From: Glebionis coronaria
Taxonomy: Eukaryota > Streptophyta > Magnoliopsida > Asterales > Asteraceae
DNA: 64,000 nucleotides
Assembly (NCBI GenBank): GCA_025667525.1
Contig: CM046876.1
Span: 26,747,224-26,811,223 of the forward strand
Direction: 5' to 3'
The notes beneath the pieces were generated by a model that was not told the DNA's origin, did not search any database, and saw only the letters and a program-made list of their open reading frames with translations. Shown one piece after another: positions 43,242 to 54,723 of the stretch (positions within the stretch are counted from its first letter, which is position 1; every line of letters starts with the position of its first letter). Position numbers and translations under genes: made by a program.

Positions 43242-45462
43242 AATCCCCTACACTTGACCATTACAATGCCCTCATGCAATGCATTAGTTACAAAGCAAGT
43301 TTTACATTTTCCGTTGTGATCAATCCACCTTGTCATTTATTAAACATAAGACAAGTAAAAAGAACAAAGACTTACCTTAGGGTTATGGAAATGTCATGAA
43401 TGTTCATCATCCTCAAGTTTCACGTTCCCCATACCAAGCTTAAAAACGAGATTATTGTTATTATAAGTTAGCAAACTAACGCAAACTCATGTGGGCCAAT
43501 TATTTACTTAGACTCCCTTATTCCTAGGTGTATCTCTTATATTTTATTGTTGTCTTAAATGATCACGAGGATGCATTGTTTGACTTATTTCGATAGTTTA
43601 TTTAGGCTGAAAATAAAGTGGGACGATATAATCAATAGTTAGCTAAAGGACAAAATCTTAAAAAACTGCTTCTCAGGACCTCATAAAGTTCATATCTTGG
43701 CATAACTCGCTTCACGATTTGAGACCTTTCTCGGACCGATATTTGGCATTGACTTCATACGTTCATGAAATAATGGTCTTTCTTCATAATAGGAATTTCT
43801 TCACTTGAACTTTTTGAGAGATTCTTCATATTTTGACCACGATTTCTTCATTTTTCTCCAATCTTTATTTGGGATTTTGATATACAACGATCCGCCTCCT
43901 TTTAGGACTTGGATCTATTTATCCTCATACCTTTTTAGGGCCTTTTTGGATAGATTTGTTCATGATCTTTTGGGGAGTATTTGCTTTTCATCGTGTGTCT
44001 CGATCCTTCATATTGATTTTTGATAAATGATTCTTCACATCACTTGGGATCATTAGCAACAAAATGTAGCTCTCATGTCTTGTTAGGACCTTTTCAGACT
44101 CGCCAATCTTCGCATCCGCTTCAATAAGTTATGCCTTGGCTATGAACTCTAATTAATACCGAGCAACTTTTAAACGCTCTTGGGCTAGAAGCTAAGTAAC
44201 TTTTTAAATCGTACAACCTTATTTATTGCAAATATATTTATTAACAAGCGATGGGAGAAAAAGCTCATAATTAACTCACATAAATTCATGAAAGAATACC
44301 AAACTTATAATTGACTCTATCATCTCTCGTTCTCCACAATTTAAAATCTCAAGGAATGAGACTCGTGGATGATTAGCCAATTAAATCAATGTTTTGGGTT
44401 TTCAAGTCATCTATAGGATCTTGCAACTTCTTAGACTTCTTCAAGTTTTAGAATTGGCATTTTAAAGTTCCCTTGATAAACGACTTTCTAGGATCAATTC
44501 TAGGAACTTGCGAAAAGTTCTTGTTCTTAACCCGTAAGAGTTAAGACTTTCGCGTTTTAAAGCTCCTTATATAAAAGCCTAGCAAAACTTGACTTAACAC
44601 GTTAAGGATACTAGCTAGAGTAAACTTCGATAAGTAAACTCGGGTTGAGTCAAAAGATTCACAACGTTTAAAAATTAAAACCACATTATTAAATTTTATT
44701 CTAGAAAAGAAAGAAAATAACTATAACAAAGGTAAATACAACTAGGCTAAAATAGATCAAAAATTTTGAAAAATGTCGAAAAATCAATTTTCCGGTTAAA
44801 ATGAGGACAAATACAAGGAAAACCCCACTTAACTTCGATAGAAGTCCCCCTACACTTAATATAAACATTGTCCTTAATATTTAAGCATGTGGGAGTAAAC
44901 TCCCCTACACTTAGGACATTGTGCACTTTGTTTAAATCTTGTTAAGAAAGAGACAACTAAAGTGATTCCTATTTTAATATTGGAAAATATAAAATAGAGA
45001 ATCAAAAGAGTTTAGGATAAAACCGGGAAGACGGGTACACGGGATCACGGTTTGTCAAAAGTCATCAAGAATGGATCTTTGAAAGCTCGAAACCCTGCAC
45101 CTGATAAGAAAGAAAACAACAAACACATACTAGGGTCTCCCCCTACACTTATTATAAAAAATAGATAAAAAGGATAGATACTACGGGTTGCCTCCCGAGA
45201 AGCGCTTGTTTTTGTTAACCGAGTCGTGAGCCTGACTCGACCTTGATTAGCATGGTAATAACCTTGAAGAACATCCACTGGGATCAAATACATGGTTTTC
45301 ATCCATCAAATAGCACAAGCTTAAGGCGAACAAGGAAAGCCAAAGAAGATTAGGCAAGGTTCCCTTAAACAAAGATTGAGCACGGTGGTAAAAAGTAGGA
45401 TGAAGCGCAAGCATATCTCCATTGTTTCTAAAAATCTTTCCTTTTATTTCATCAGATGGATA
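43242..45462 (-). mobile_element. Athila-like element, 3' non-coding internal region
   Basis: No intact gene is seen. The minus strand carries GCGCTTCTCGGGAGGCAACC (about 45,189-45,208), a string I recognise as typical of Athila-type elements after their coding part. The remainder to the polypurine tract is AT-rich. Two short runs of CCCCTACACTTA (near 44,850 and 45,140) echo the polypurine tract region. Confidence 0.6.
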
Positions 45463-46115
45463 CTAGGATGGCTTAAGAATTTCAATACCGGGATCAAACA
45501 CCTTTTCCTTTAGGGGAAAATAACACTCAGGCTCAGTAGACCTTGAAGAAGATCCGCTCATAAATCGTACAATCTCGTCCTCAGAAGGTGGATAGAGAGG
45601 TGTCAAAACATAAGTACTGTGGATTTTGGTGTCTTCCGGTTTCTTCTCCTTTGAAACGGGTTTCTTAATATCCGAAGGAGGATAAAGAGCATCATCAAAG
45701 TCCAAAGAAGGAGAATCATTCTAATTTGGGAAGTAGGTATTGAGAAAAGTAGCAAAGTCTTCCTCAAATGAGTAGTCATCCAAAGTAGGATCAAGTATTG
45801 TTGGCGGAGGATCTTCATCGAAAGTAGGAGTAAGGTCATCATGAGAAGAATCACTCGAGAGAGTATCAACATCATCAAAATCATCATAAGTGGGCATGTC
45901 TGGATACTCTGAAACAAAAGCAGCAGAATCATCCCCATCAGAACTAGAATCATCATCATAGTCATCATAAATTGGTGGAGACTCTTGAATTTGTGGGGAT
46001 CCAAAATGGAGATAGAATCATTAGAATCATCGTTTTGGAAAAGTGGATTATCATGGCAAGACTCGAAAAGAGGATTATCATATACAACAAAATCATCAAG
46101 CTTAAAACTTTCCAA
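45463..46115 (-). pseudogene. Athila-like acidic C-terminal frame
   Basis: Broken minus-strand frames encode an acidic, Asp/Ser-rich region with NPLFESCHDNPLFQNDDSND and then YPPSEDEIVRFMSGSSS. Such NPLF-containing acidic stretches occur after the protease in non-autonomous Athila-type elements, in my recollection. A stop near 45,721 and frame changes interrupt it. No catalytic domain is present. Confidence 0.5.
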
Positions 46116-46133
46116 AGTAGAAGTAAGCTCTTC

Positions 46134-47081
46134 TTAAAGCACCTTAATCATTTTCGCGGATTCTTTTCCATTTGTCTTACTTGTAATCTTCCTCATCTTA
46201 AAAACTTGAGCATCATTCCCGACCCTTAGAATTAATTCACCTTCGGCAACATCGACTAAAGCTTTTCTAGTTCTCAAAAATGGTCGTCCAAGTATTAACG
46301 GAATACGAGGGTCCATTTCATAATCAACAACAACAAAATCGGCCGGAAACGTGAAGGTACCAACTTTAATAAATACATCTTCAGCAATACCAACGGGGTA
46401 AGCGAGAGTTCGATTTGCTAGCTCCAGAGTCATCTTTGTTGGTGTAAGGTCGGGTAATGATAGTTTTTTCCACACACTTAATGGCATCAAATTAATACTT
46501 GCCCCTAGATCGGCTAAGGCAGTAAATTCTTCATCTTTGTTAAAAATGCAAGGCAACACATAACGACCGGGGTCTCCAAGTTTTTCCAGAAGTTCTTTGA
46601 GAATGATTGTAGAACAGTTTTCATTTAAGCGTGTGTTGACAAACTCAACCATCTTTTCCTTCTTGCTAAGAAATTCCTTGAATGCTTTGACAAATTTCGG
46701 CATTTGGACAAGTGCTTCAACAAGGCTAATGTTGAAATTCATTTAAGAGATCATCTTCAAATAGGAATTAACTTGAGAATCCTCTTTTGTGAGCAATTTT
46801 CACCTATCTAACCTAGAAGGATAAGGGATGTTGGGTTTAGGTGGTGTGGGTGTAGCAGGTACAGGTTGAGATGTTGAAGGTTGAGAAGTAGAAGGTTTAG
46901 AGACCTTCAAGGAGCTTTTCTCCTCCAAGCTCTTCTTCGAGACCTTCAAGGACTCCAATTTATTCTCCAAGCTCTTCAATGTATGCAAACTGTGTGCGCT
47001 TGAATGGAATGCTAATGGTACTTGAGAGTACAGTAGAGTTGTACAAAAATTGCGATAGGCACACAATGGATTCAGCTGCAC
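46134..47081 (-). pseudogene. Athila-like gag-protease remnant
   Basis: One minus-strand frame is broken by two stops (TGA near 46,800 and TAA at about 46,743). The upstream part ends with PNIPYPSRLDR, a gag-pro linker. The downstream part has [20 protein letters not shown], then a retropepsin-like domain with [16 protein letters not shown] (D-L-G instead of D-S/T-G) and PLILGRPFL, the second conserved protease motif. This pattern is typical of Athila/Tat Ty3 elements. No RT, RNase H or integrase follows, so this was a non-autonomous or deleted copy. Sequence from 47,100 to 47,290 shows no 5' LTR, so the element is truncated there. Confidence 0.8.
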
Positions 47082-47290
47082 TACTTCACGACCTTTACGA
47101 TGACATGGGGAACCTTAGTTTGAACTAGTTTGTGATGTGTTTTTTTTCCGTGTTTACGAGTCTAATATCGTTGTAATATCCATGTTTAATTAAGCGCGTG
47201 TTAAGTGTCCGTGACGAATAAAATTATGTTTAGGATTGTTTGTCTATAAGTCTCCCATGTGATATTACAAAAGGTTTTATGTAATATTTG

Positions 47291-47890
47291 GAATAAATAA
47301 ATATTTGTTTTATAAATGTCTCATTTTTATTATATAAACGTCGCAAAAATAAAATAACATCAGATCGATAGTTAAAATAATAATTATTTGGAATAAATAA
47401 ATATTTGTTTTATAAATGTCTCATTTTTATTATTTTAGCGTCGCAAAAATAAAATAACATCGGATCGATATTTAAAATAGTAACTATTTGGAATAAATAA
47501 ATATTTGTTTTCTAAATGTCTCATTTTTATTATATAAACATCGCAAAAACAAAATAATATCAGATCGATCGTTAAAATAATAACTATTTGGAATAAATAA
47601 ATATTTGTTTTATAAATGTCTTATTTTTATTATATAAACGTCGCAAAAATAAAATAACATCGTATCAATAGTTAAAATAATAATTATTTGGAATAAATAA
47701 ATATTTTTTTTATAAATGTCTCATTTTTATTATATAAATGTCGCAAAAATAAAATAACATCGGATTGATAGTTAAAATAATAATTATTTGGAATAAATAA
47801 ATATTTGTTTTATAAATGTCTTATTTTTATTATATAAACGTCGCAAAAATAAAATAACATCGGATCGATAGTTAAAATAATAATTATACG
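47291..47890. repeat. Tandem array, six units of exactly 100 bp
   Basis: GAATAAATAAATATTTGTTT starts units at 47,291, 47,391, 47,491, 47,591, 47,691 and 47,791, with a degenerate seventh at 47,891. Each unit holds CGTCGCAAAAATAAAATAAC and a CATCGGATCGATAGTTAAAA-like stretch. Variation is limited to a few substitutions. The array directly precedes the CACTA end and is probably its subterminal part. Confidence 0.92.
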
Positions 47891-47944
47891 GAATAATTAA
47901 TAATTTTTTATAACAAGCAAAAACTAATTATATATATGACAGGG

Positions 47945-48403
47945 AGTTTCCCTGGCGACATGTCGCCAGGGAAACTTTTGGGATTTGGCGGGTAAAAGCC
48001 CGCCACACATTTTGTGCTTAACTTTGAAACTAATTACGTATGACAAAAGTTTCCCTGGCGACATGTCGCCAGGGATAAATTTGACAGGTTATTAGCAAAA
48101 ATAATTATTGTTAAATACGATGGACGAAGTTTCCCTGGCGACATGTCGCCAGGGATAATTTGGGACAAAGTTTCCCTGGCGACATGTCGCCAGGGAAAAT
48201 TTCGCGCTCTTTCACTTGGTATCTGATTTTGGACGGATTATCCCTGGCGACATGTCGCAAGGGGAATCCTAGTAAAACTTTGACCAAGAAGTAAATCTGC
48301 TTTATCGCCACGTCAGCAATGTCGCCAGGGAAAAAGAGTTACCCCTAGCCACATTGTGTCGCCAGGGAAACTCCGGTCACCTGTTCCCAGTTTTCTTGTA
48401 GTG
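47945..48403. mobile_element. CACTA (En/Spm) 3' end with palindromic subterminal repeats
   Basis: The terminus TTTTCTTGTAGTG (48,391-48,403) is the inverse of CACTACAAGAAAA, the classic CACTA end. The flank TTC (48,404-48,406) fits the 3-bp target duplication, as the uninterrupted copy at 11,153-11,165 reads ACTTCTTCC. Seven palindromes around GGCGACATGTCGCC lie at about 47,945, 48,045, 48,127, 48,168, 48,240, 48,303 and 48,343. The first is perfect over about 32 bases; those nearest the end are decayed. Such arrays are binding sites for the CACTA transposase. The other end and the transposase are not found here. Confidence 0.8.
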
Positions 48404-49179
48404 TTCTTCCAAATAGGTCTTTAGTGCCACATTGTCTAAAATAATTTTCACGACATGATCAACACACTTGTTGAGCTTGGACCTGACAGGAGTACGATCT
48501 TTGTTGATATCACTGATGAACTTCATTTGATTGCCAAATATCTTTATTAGTTTCTTCTTGCTAGCAGTAGTATACTTGGTCAAGTCTTTGAGAAGCTCAG
48601 TTGCCTTTGAAGAAAGATCATTATGCGTGTCACTAACATCCCAAACAAAGTTATCATAAAGGTGTTGGAATACATCTTTTTAGAGAGTTTGGAAAAAGAC
48701 CTTTTGAATTACAGAAATGATGTCATGAAACTGATTAAAGGGATGTTCCTTCTCAGGCTGTTTGGAAATTGCATCAAGTGTGCCTCAAGGAGGCTTTTTA
48801 GTTGATGTCTCAAGGGAAGATGTCTTCTTTGTGGATGACTCGTGGGAGGGCGCTGGTGACGAATCAGGGGAGGGCTTAATTGGTGAGGGTGGATCTTTGT
48901 AATTTTAATTTGTTTTGGTTAAAAACTTATAGATTAATATACTCGTATCTTTTTTGGACAAATAAAACAAAGATATACATGCTATAATCTAAAAGGGGAA
49001 AGAGTTACTGTCGATATAATACTACGTATGATTAAACATGCGATTTATTCTTTGTAGTGCGTGGCAAAACCTAAAAAATTTTAACATGAAGAGGCAAAAA
49101 CTAAATTTTGTTAACAGCAAAAGTTGTCACATGATAGCTCTCGAGTGGCACATGTAGCTGGCTAATGTTCTAAACCACA
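48404..49179 (-). pseudogene. Unidentified gene fragment, copy 2 (block Y left part)
   Basis: This is a close copy of 11,158-11,903. The minus-strand frame at 48,583-48,377 keeps KYTTASKKKLIKIFGNQ, with small differences from copy 1. A TAG replaces a codon near 48,680, so the longer frame of copy 1 is broken. The start of the gene is cut off by the CACTA end at 48,403. Function unknown. Confidence 0.5.
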
Positions 49180-52100
49180 TCTATATCTATACTAACTATA
49201 AAGGAGGGATGTTGATTGTTGAAAGTTGAAAATTTTCAACATAGCTTCTCTTATAAGCTTCTCTAAACACATGTATGGAAACGCATATATACTTGGAAAG
49301 TTTATATATTGGTTGGAGAATTATTTTGCTTGACAATTGTTTCAAATAGTAACATCACATGCAAATTACACAAATCAATTTCAAATTACACTCCTAATAT
49401 AACCAATTTTTTTAAAAAATTATATATTCATAACGTCTTTCATACACCTCATAAATTTTCGCATCTCAATCTTCTTTAATACTCATCACATTATTTCTTA
49501 TATAATAAAGGTTTTTGAATTACAATCTTCTTTGCAAGCAGCAAGAAAACTTCGATCAAGTTACCATTCCTCTTACTCGAATACACATAAAAAAGATAAT
49601 AAAAATACGTAAGTAGAGTGTTATTGCTAGAAACTAATTTTCTTTTCTTATGCAGTAATACTTCACTCTCTATTTGGGTTCAATATTTTCATTATGTATG
49701 GAGCTATTCTATCATCCTTGTCTTATTGAATCTTATTTGTAATTGTGTCTTTTGTAAATTCATATGTTTAATTTGTATGCTTTCATGAATCGTAAGTAAT
49801 TATAGCAAATTATCGAGTTTGTTAATTAAAACAGTGAGAGTTGTTCAGTATCACCAAGGCATAATAGGTAACATGTTACTATAAGTTTTTTTTTCATCCA
49901 GTTTGGTTGCTTATATATCTTCACCTTCTTTATGTTTCAAAATCATTTTGGCATGCGTGTTTTGTACAGGTGGTAAGACTTTAGTTTATGATCTTGGCCT
50001 GAAATTGTCTCATAACATGCAACTTACAGCATGTAAAAAAAACATGCAACTTAAAAGGTTAATTATAATCTAATATTCTTTGATTTGTGTTTTCAGTCTC
50101 TTACTTGATGTTGTTATTTTATGTTTTGATTTATGCATGCGAAGTGGCTGTAGTTCTTGGTTTTATGACATGTATAGGGAAAATATTTTTTCACACTGTG
50201 TTTGCGCACATCCGTATCCTTCGAAATATCATGATTTTTGTCTAATAAACACGGTGGAGGTGTTTTATGTTTATCGAATCATGCACACTTCTTTCTTCAT
50301 AATTTAAAAATCAAAAGGGTCTTTTGGGTATAACTGGCGAGAGATATATTATTTGGTACCATTATGGGAATGGACACCATTTGGACCAAGATTATATTGG
50401 AATGTGCTATGTATAGTGCAGTCCATTCCAGGTGAGTTCTTATTAATATACATTTATTATCTCAAACAAAAGATTGATGTGGTAGTGGTACAATATGATC
50501 AACTTAATATCACAACTAAATATCTGTTATCCTAAAGTGATAAAAAGAGAAACCGTTTTGTGTATGCAAAGGCGAAAGATATTTATAACAAATTGCTTTT
50601 AGTAAATATATAGAAAAGTTCTTACCACTGACGAATTCAAAACTGGCAACGCACTATTCAAATTTTATTGAAACTTATATAGCAATTATAGAAATGATTT
50701 GAGAAAGTAGAAACATGTATACAAATATAGTAACGATTTGAGAAATTTTTAACAAAAAAAGAATAATTTTTAAATGAAAATAACTGAAGCTTATATATGT
50801 CAACCGTGTACATATATAGGCATTTTAAAGGAGACGCGATTGTAACTCACGCTTCCATGCTTGATTTGTGATCATTGGTATCATAATAAAAAATATGCCT
50901 AATAAAAGTTGAGGTCCAAGGTGAACAAAATGGCCATTTACTCAAAAGAAAATGAAGAGAAAAAAAAAGAATTGCGAAAAAGAGAATCTCAATGGAGGAA
51001 CAAGGATGAATATCTAGCTAAATTTGTTGCTTTAGATATCAAAAAATACAATGTATTTTCTGTTTTAGAGAATTGTTGTTTTGTCGTTCCAAAAGTAAGG
51101 TCATGACCGTATTTTAAACTTTTACAGATCTAATACATGTTAAATGTATGGTTATTCAGTTACTCCACTCTAACTAAAGATAGCTATATATAGTATTGTG
51201 CATGCATGCATGGTTATATAGTTACTCCAAGTGACGTTATATGGATGTCACTTTTGTTTGTTCCAACGAGCTTTGGTCATTTTTTGTTAAAGTTGTGAGC
51301 AAGGCCGGCCTTGGTACCGGGTGAGGTGAACGACGGCCCAAGGCAGCAAATTATTAGGAACAAAATATGAAAGAGCATATGGTTCTGAAGGAAAAATGTA
51401 CAAGAATTGTCAAGGAGGGAGATGATACATTTGGGAAGGGGATAAAATGAATAAAAAAGTGAATATTTATGGAGTTTTGCGGGTGTGGGATCGCCCACAT
51501 GGGTTGTAGCACTGTAACTCATATACTAAATAAAGTTATTTTTATGGATTCCTTTAGTGAAATGTAGTATTTGAAAGTATTTTTATTTTTTCTTAAAGTT
51601 CTACTGTCTCTAGAAAGGTTCTCAAAATTTTACTCATCTACTTTTAAAATGACTAGAATGGTACCCGCGTAATGCGGCGATGCGTACCTAATAACGAATT
51701 TTAAGACTAATAAATATTAATCTCTTACTCATTGTAAAGTTATAAAAAATCGAATTAAAAACCCATTAAAATTGAAAAAGACTAAAAATAATAAAAATAT
51801 ATCAAAATGAATATCGAATTAAAAAGCACAATTAAAAAATATAGTGAAATTAGATTATAAAAATAATAAATAAATAAAAAGATTTTTCAATTGAAAAGAA
51901 AAATATTATTTTAAAAGGTTGTTACAAAAGGTTGTTTGAAAAAGATTATACTATATAATGTTGATGAAAATATCAACAACTTACTTTATTTAGTAGGTAA
52001 AAAGGTATGAATTTTTAGCCTTGCTATTTTAAGAAGGTCCTAAATATTTTAAAAAGTAAAATAGATATGCTTCATATTTACATGTAAAAAAACCAGTTCA

Positions 52101-53454
52101 TGCACTCATTATTCGTTAAATATATAATTGTCATTTGTAATATGAAAAATGGATTAAAGGTTTAGAACAATCAAACGTATTAGATTAGTTTATTATATTA
52201 AGTATTTGTTGATCATGTTGTTAGTTTTATAATGTACAAACTCATATTCACTTATAGTTGATTACTCCGTATATTGTTTTTGCATGATATGGTATGCAAG
52301 TAACAATATCGTTTTGATATTGCAAGTCATTTTTTTTCTTCAGATTTTGCTTGCTTTTATCTTGAAAGCTCTTTTGTTTATTGTTCGTTTACCTTTTTTT
52401 TAAGGTGTTTTAACATAAGCATTGCTTTCTAAAAAAAATGACAATATAGTTTTTATGCGTTGTATTTTAAAGTTGCAATTTAAAGTTAATATCATATCCA
52501 GTAACATTTTATTTCCTAACTGAAACTTGGCGTGAGAATGAGCGACACAAGCTATCTATGTTAGAAACTTCTAATAACTTACGAGAGGCGTTTTTCTATT
52601 GCTTCGCCTAGGGCATCCGAAATCTCAAGACCGACCCTGGTTATGAGTTTGGTAAGTTCTCATAAGTTTTTATAGCGGGTTATACGAGTAGATTAAAACG
52701 TCCAAACTTAAAAGAAAACGGGTCGAAAGTCCCTCAAAGTGTTCTCTTAACGCATACAACCTTGCAAATCATTTAATAATATATGACTTTCCACTCACTT
52801 CACCCTCTTTTCATTTGGATGTAGGTTTGGTATGAATGATGCGTGTCCTCCCGGACTAAATCTCATGTACACAACTTAACCAAACGATCATATTGTATCG
52901 GGTTGGGTTATAACCCAAATTAGACCAAAGAGTAGGATTCTATTTTTGTAAAATGGTTCAGGATAGTTGCATTCATTCCATTAAGAAAGGCACATCTGCC
53001 GTTTGCTTCAACTTCCTTTTTGTTAACGAAGGGATCGAAAGGCCGGCCGAAAGAAGTACGAATCTATTAAAGTTAACACCAAAGGGCTTGTGTACCAATG
53101 GTATCACATGTTGTGTGAATCTCCACAACCAAATAGTTACGTGTAGGACATGCAAGATATATTTGTGGTTTGATTTTGGTTGTTGGTTTAAAACAACTTG
53201 GAATAATGTAACAATGACTTTGTTCTCTATAATCAGTTTTCGTTGTAAATAAACAACTTTAGTTGAGTATATTTGCAAATTCCCTTGATTATGTTGTTGA
53301 AGTTTGACAATGTAAGTCCTATTTAAGAAATAAAAATTAGTTGCATTTTCAAGATCTATACAATGTTTAGACGTTACACAGAAAATACACAATATTGAAA
53401 TCGTTAATTATTGTCACTAGACATTTCCGCCGCTATGCGCGGGTACTCGTCTAG
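49180..53454 (+). mobile_element. Helitron 2 (non-autonomous)
   Basis: The 5' end is A|TCTATATCTATACTAACTAT and the 3' end is CCGCCGCTATGCGCGGG, TACTCGTCTAG|T. It lies at the same site as Helitron 1 in the duplicated block: both flanks match (TTCTAAACC and TTTATACAATGCATG). Length is 4,275 bp. The two share their first 100 or so and last 50 or so bases only loosely, and most of the interior differs. No RepHel gene is seen. A Lys/Glu-rich frame at 50,909-51,106 and a frame at 52,953-53,252 are of unknown nature. The rest of the interior is AT-rich with nothing I can name. Confidence 0.72.
51653..51690 (-). mobile_element. Helitron 3' terminus in reverse orientation, nested in Helitron 2
   Basis: On the minus strand, GGTACGCATCGCCGCATTAC leads into GCGGGTACCATTCTAG|T, a hairpin followed by CTAG and a T. 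The element would extend to higher coordinates. Its 5' end was not located. Confidence 0.5.
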
Positions 53455-53945
53455 TTTTATACAATGCATGTTGAATTACACGAAACTTAAAAGAGATTAG
53501 CAACTGAATAAAGGAAACTAAGAATTTCATATAGGTTAAGATAGGAAAAGACTTCCAAATGAATTATTCAAAAATAAATAAATTAATTAAATGATAGTAA
53601 CGGAATGAATTAATATAATTAATGTCGATATATATCCTTTCGTAATCAAAACGGAAAAAATAAAAACATTAATGCAAATATTATTTATGAAATTTGTAAC
53701 GGAAATTAATTTTTTTAGTAGTCAAAAACACTATAAAATGACCAACATTGACATTAACATAGTAATTATAATTATAATTATAATTAAGGACAGTGGAACT
53801 ATATTTTTGAAGATCATTTCATCTCAGATATCATAAATACTCAAATCATTTTCGTCATTTTCGGTTTGTTCTTTCTTAGTCTTTTTTGGCTTATTAATGT
53901 AGTATTACGTAATATTGATCTTTTATGTCTTGAATTGCTTTCATT
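53455..53945 (+). pseudogene. DEFL remnant C with its upstream flank
   Basis: This stretch matches the regions before copy B (16,115-16,191 joined to 24,315 onward) without the Helitron 3 insertion. The exon 1 region survives near 53,833-53,870, but the ATG has become ATA and the bases at the splice donor are deleted. Exon 2 is absent: homology ends at about 53,945, and unrelated sequence follows up to the SCPL remnant at 57,567. The gene cannot be expressed as a peptide. Confidence 0.75.
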
Positions 53946-54333
53946 TATTGTTTAACTAATGACATTTTTAGATTCTGTCAAAAGATTGTTATTTCCAACA
54001 GGTTCCGACGAAAATATAAAAAAAAATGTTTTTTTAATTATTGCCAGATTGAATGTGTATACGAGTGAAGTTGTGTTTAATTGTTCATTAAGTAACAAAT
54101 ACGCTAAATATTCACAATAATGTCACTTTTAAAATTAACACTATATTTATTATTTAGTTATACCATTGGATTAAATTGAACCAAAAATCAAATTGAATAA
54201 TAAAAACCAAACCCAGAAAGTTGTATAACACGAATTATGTAACTTTAGCACTTAATGATTTATTTTTTTGGAAGAAACTCTTTTTAAAAATAGCTAATTT
54301 AAATGTAAGTTCTAATCCTTTTGTAATACGGAC
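53946..54333. other. AT-rich intergenic stretch
   Basis: Nothing recognisable; no repeat or gene is supported. Confidence 0.4.
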
Positions 54334-54613
54334 TAGGGCTGAGCACGGTAGACTCAAAACCGACTCGGATCTGAAAATCGGACCGGACCAGACCGACTAA
54401 TAATTTTGGTTCGGTACTCGGTCCGCGGTTTTGGACCAATTCGGTCCTCGGTTCATCGAATTTAGTCGGACTGAACCGGACCAGACCAACCCGGACTGGA
54501 CCGAACAATTTCGGTCCGGTCTTAGTCCGAAATTTCAAATCATTTCGGTCCTCGGTCCGATCCAGTCTTGGCCGGTCAGGTCCAGTCTGATCTCGGATCG
54601 ATGCTCAACCCTA
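54334..54613. mobile_element. hAT MITE, 280 bp
   Basis: Terminal inverted repeats TAGGGCTGAGCA and TGCTCAACCCTA (one mismatch) are bracketed by a perfect 8-bp duplication ATACGGAC (54,326-54,333 and 54,614-54,621). The interior consists of overlapping GGTCCG and CGGACC strings on both strands, so it can fold extensively. TIR form and duplication length are those of the hAT superfamily. No coding sequence. Confidence 0.9.
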
Positions 54614-54637
54614 ATACGGACTCAATATTTAAAATAT

Positions 54638-54723
54638 AACACATTATTAAAATATCACATACACATTATTAAAATATCACATACTACTCTCAAAACGCAT
54701 ACACATTATTAAAATATCACATA
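54638..54723. repeat. Three copies of ACACATTATTAAAATATCAC
   Basis: Two adjacent units and a third after a spacer (TACTCTCAAAACGCAT), immediately downstream of the hAT MITE. Confidence 0.8.

Noticed and set aside
48111..48311. 66-codon minus frame in the CACTA end
   Set aside because: Its repeats come from the GGCGACATGTCGCC palindromes; not a protein.
54299..54712. Overlapping frames with Gly-Pro-Val-Arg-type strings
   Set aside because: They arise from the GGTCCG strings of the hAT MITE.
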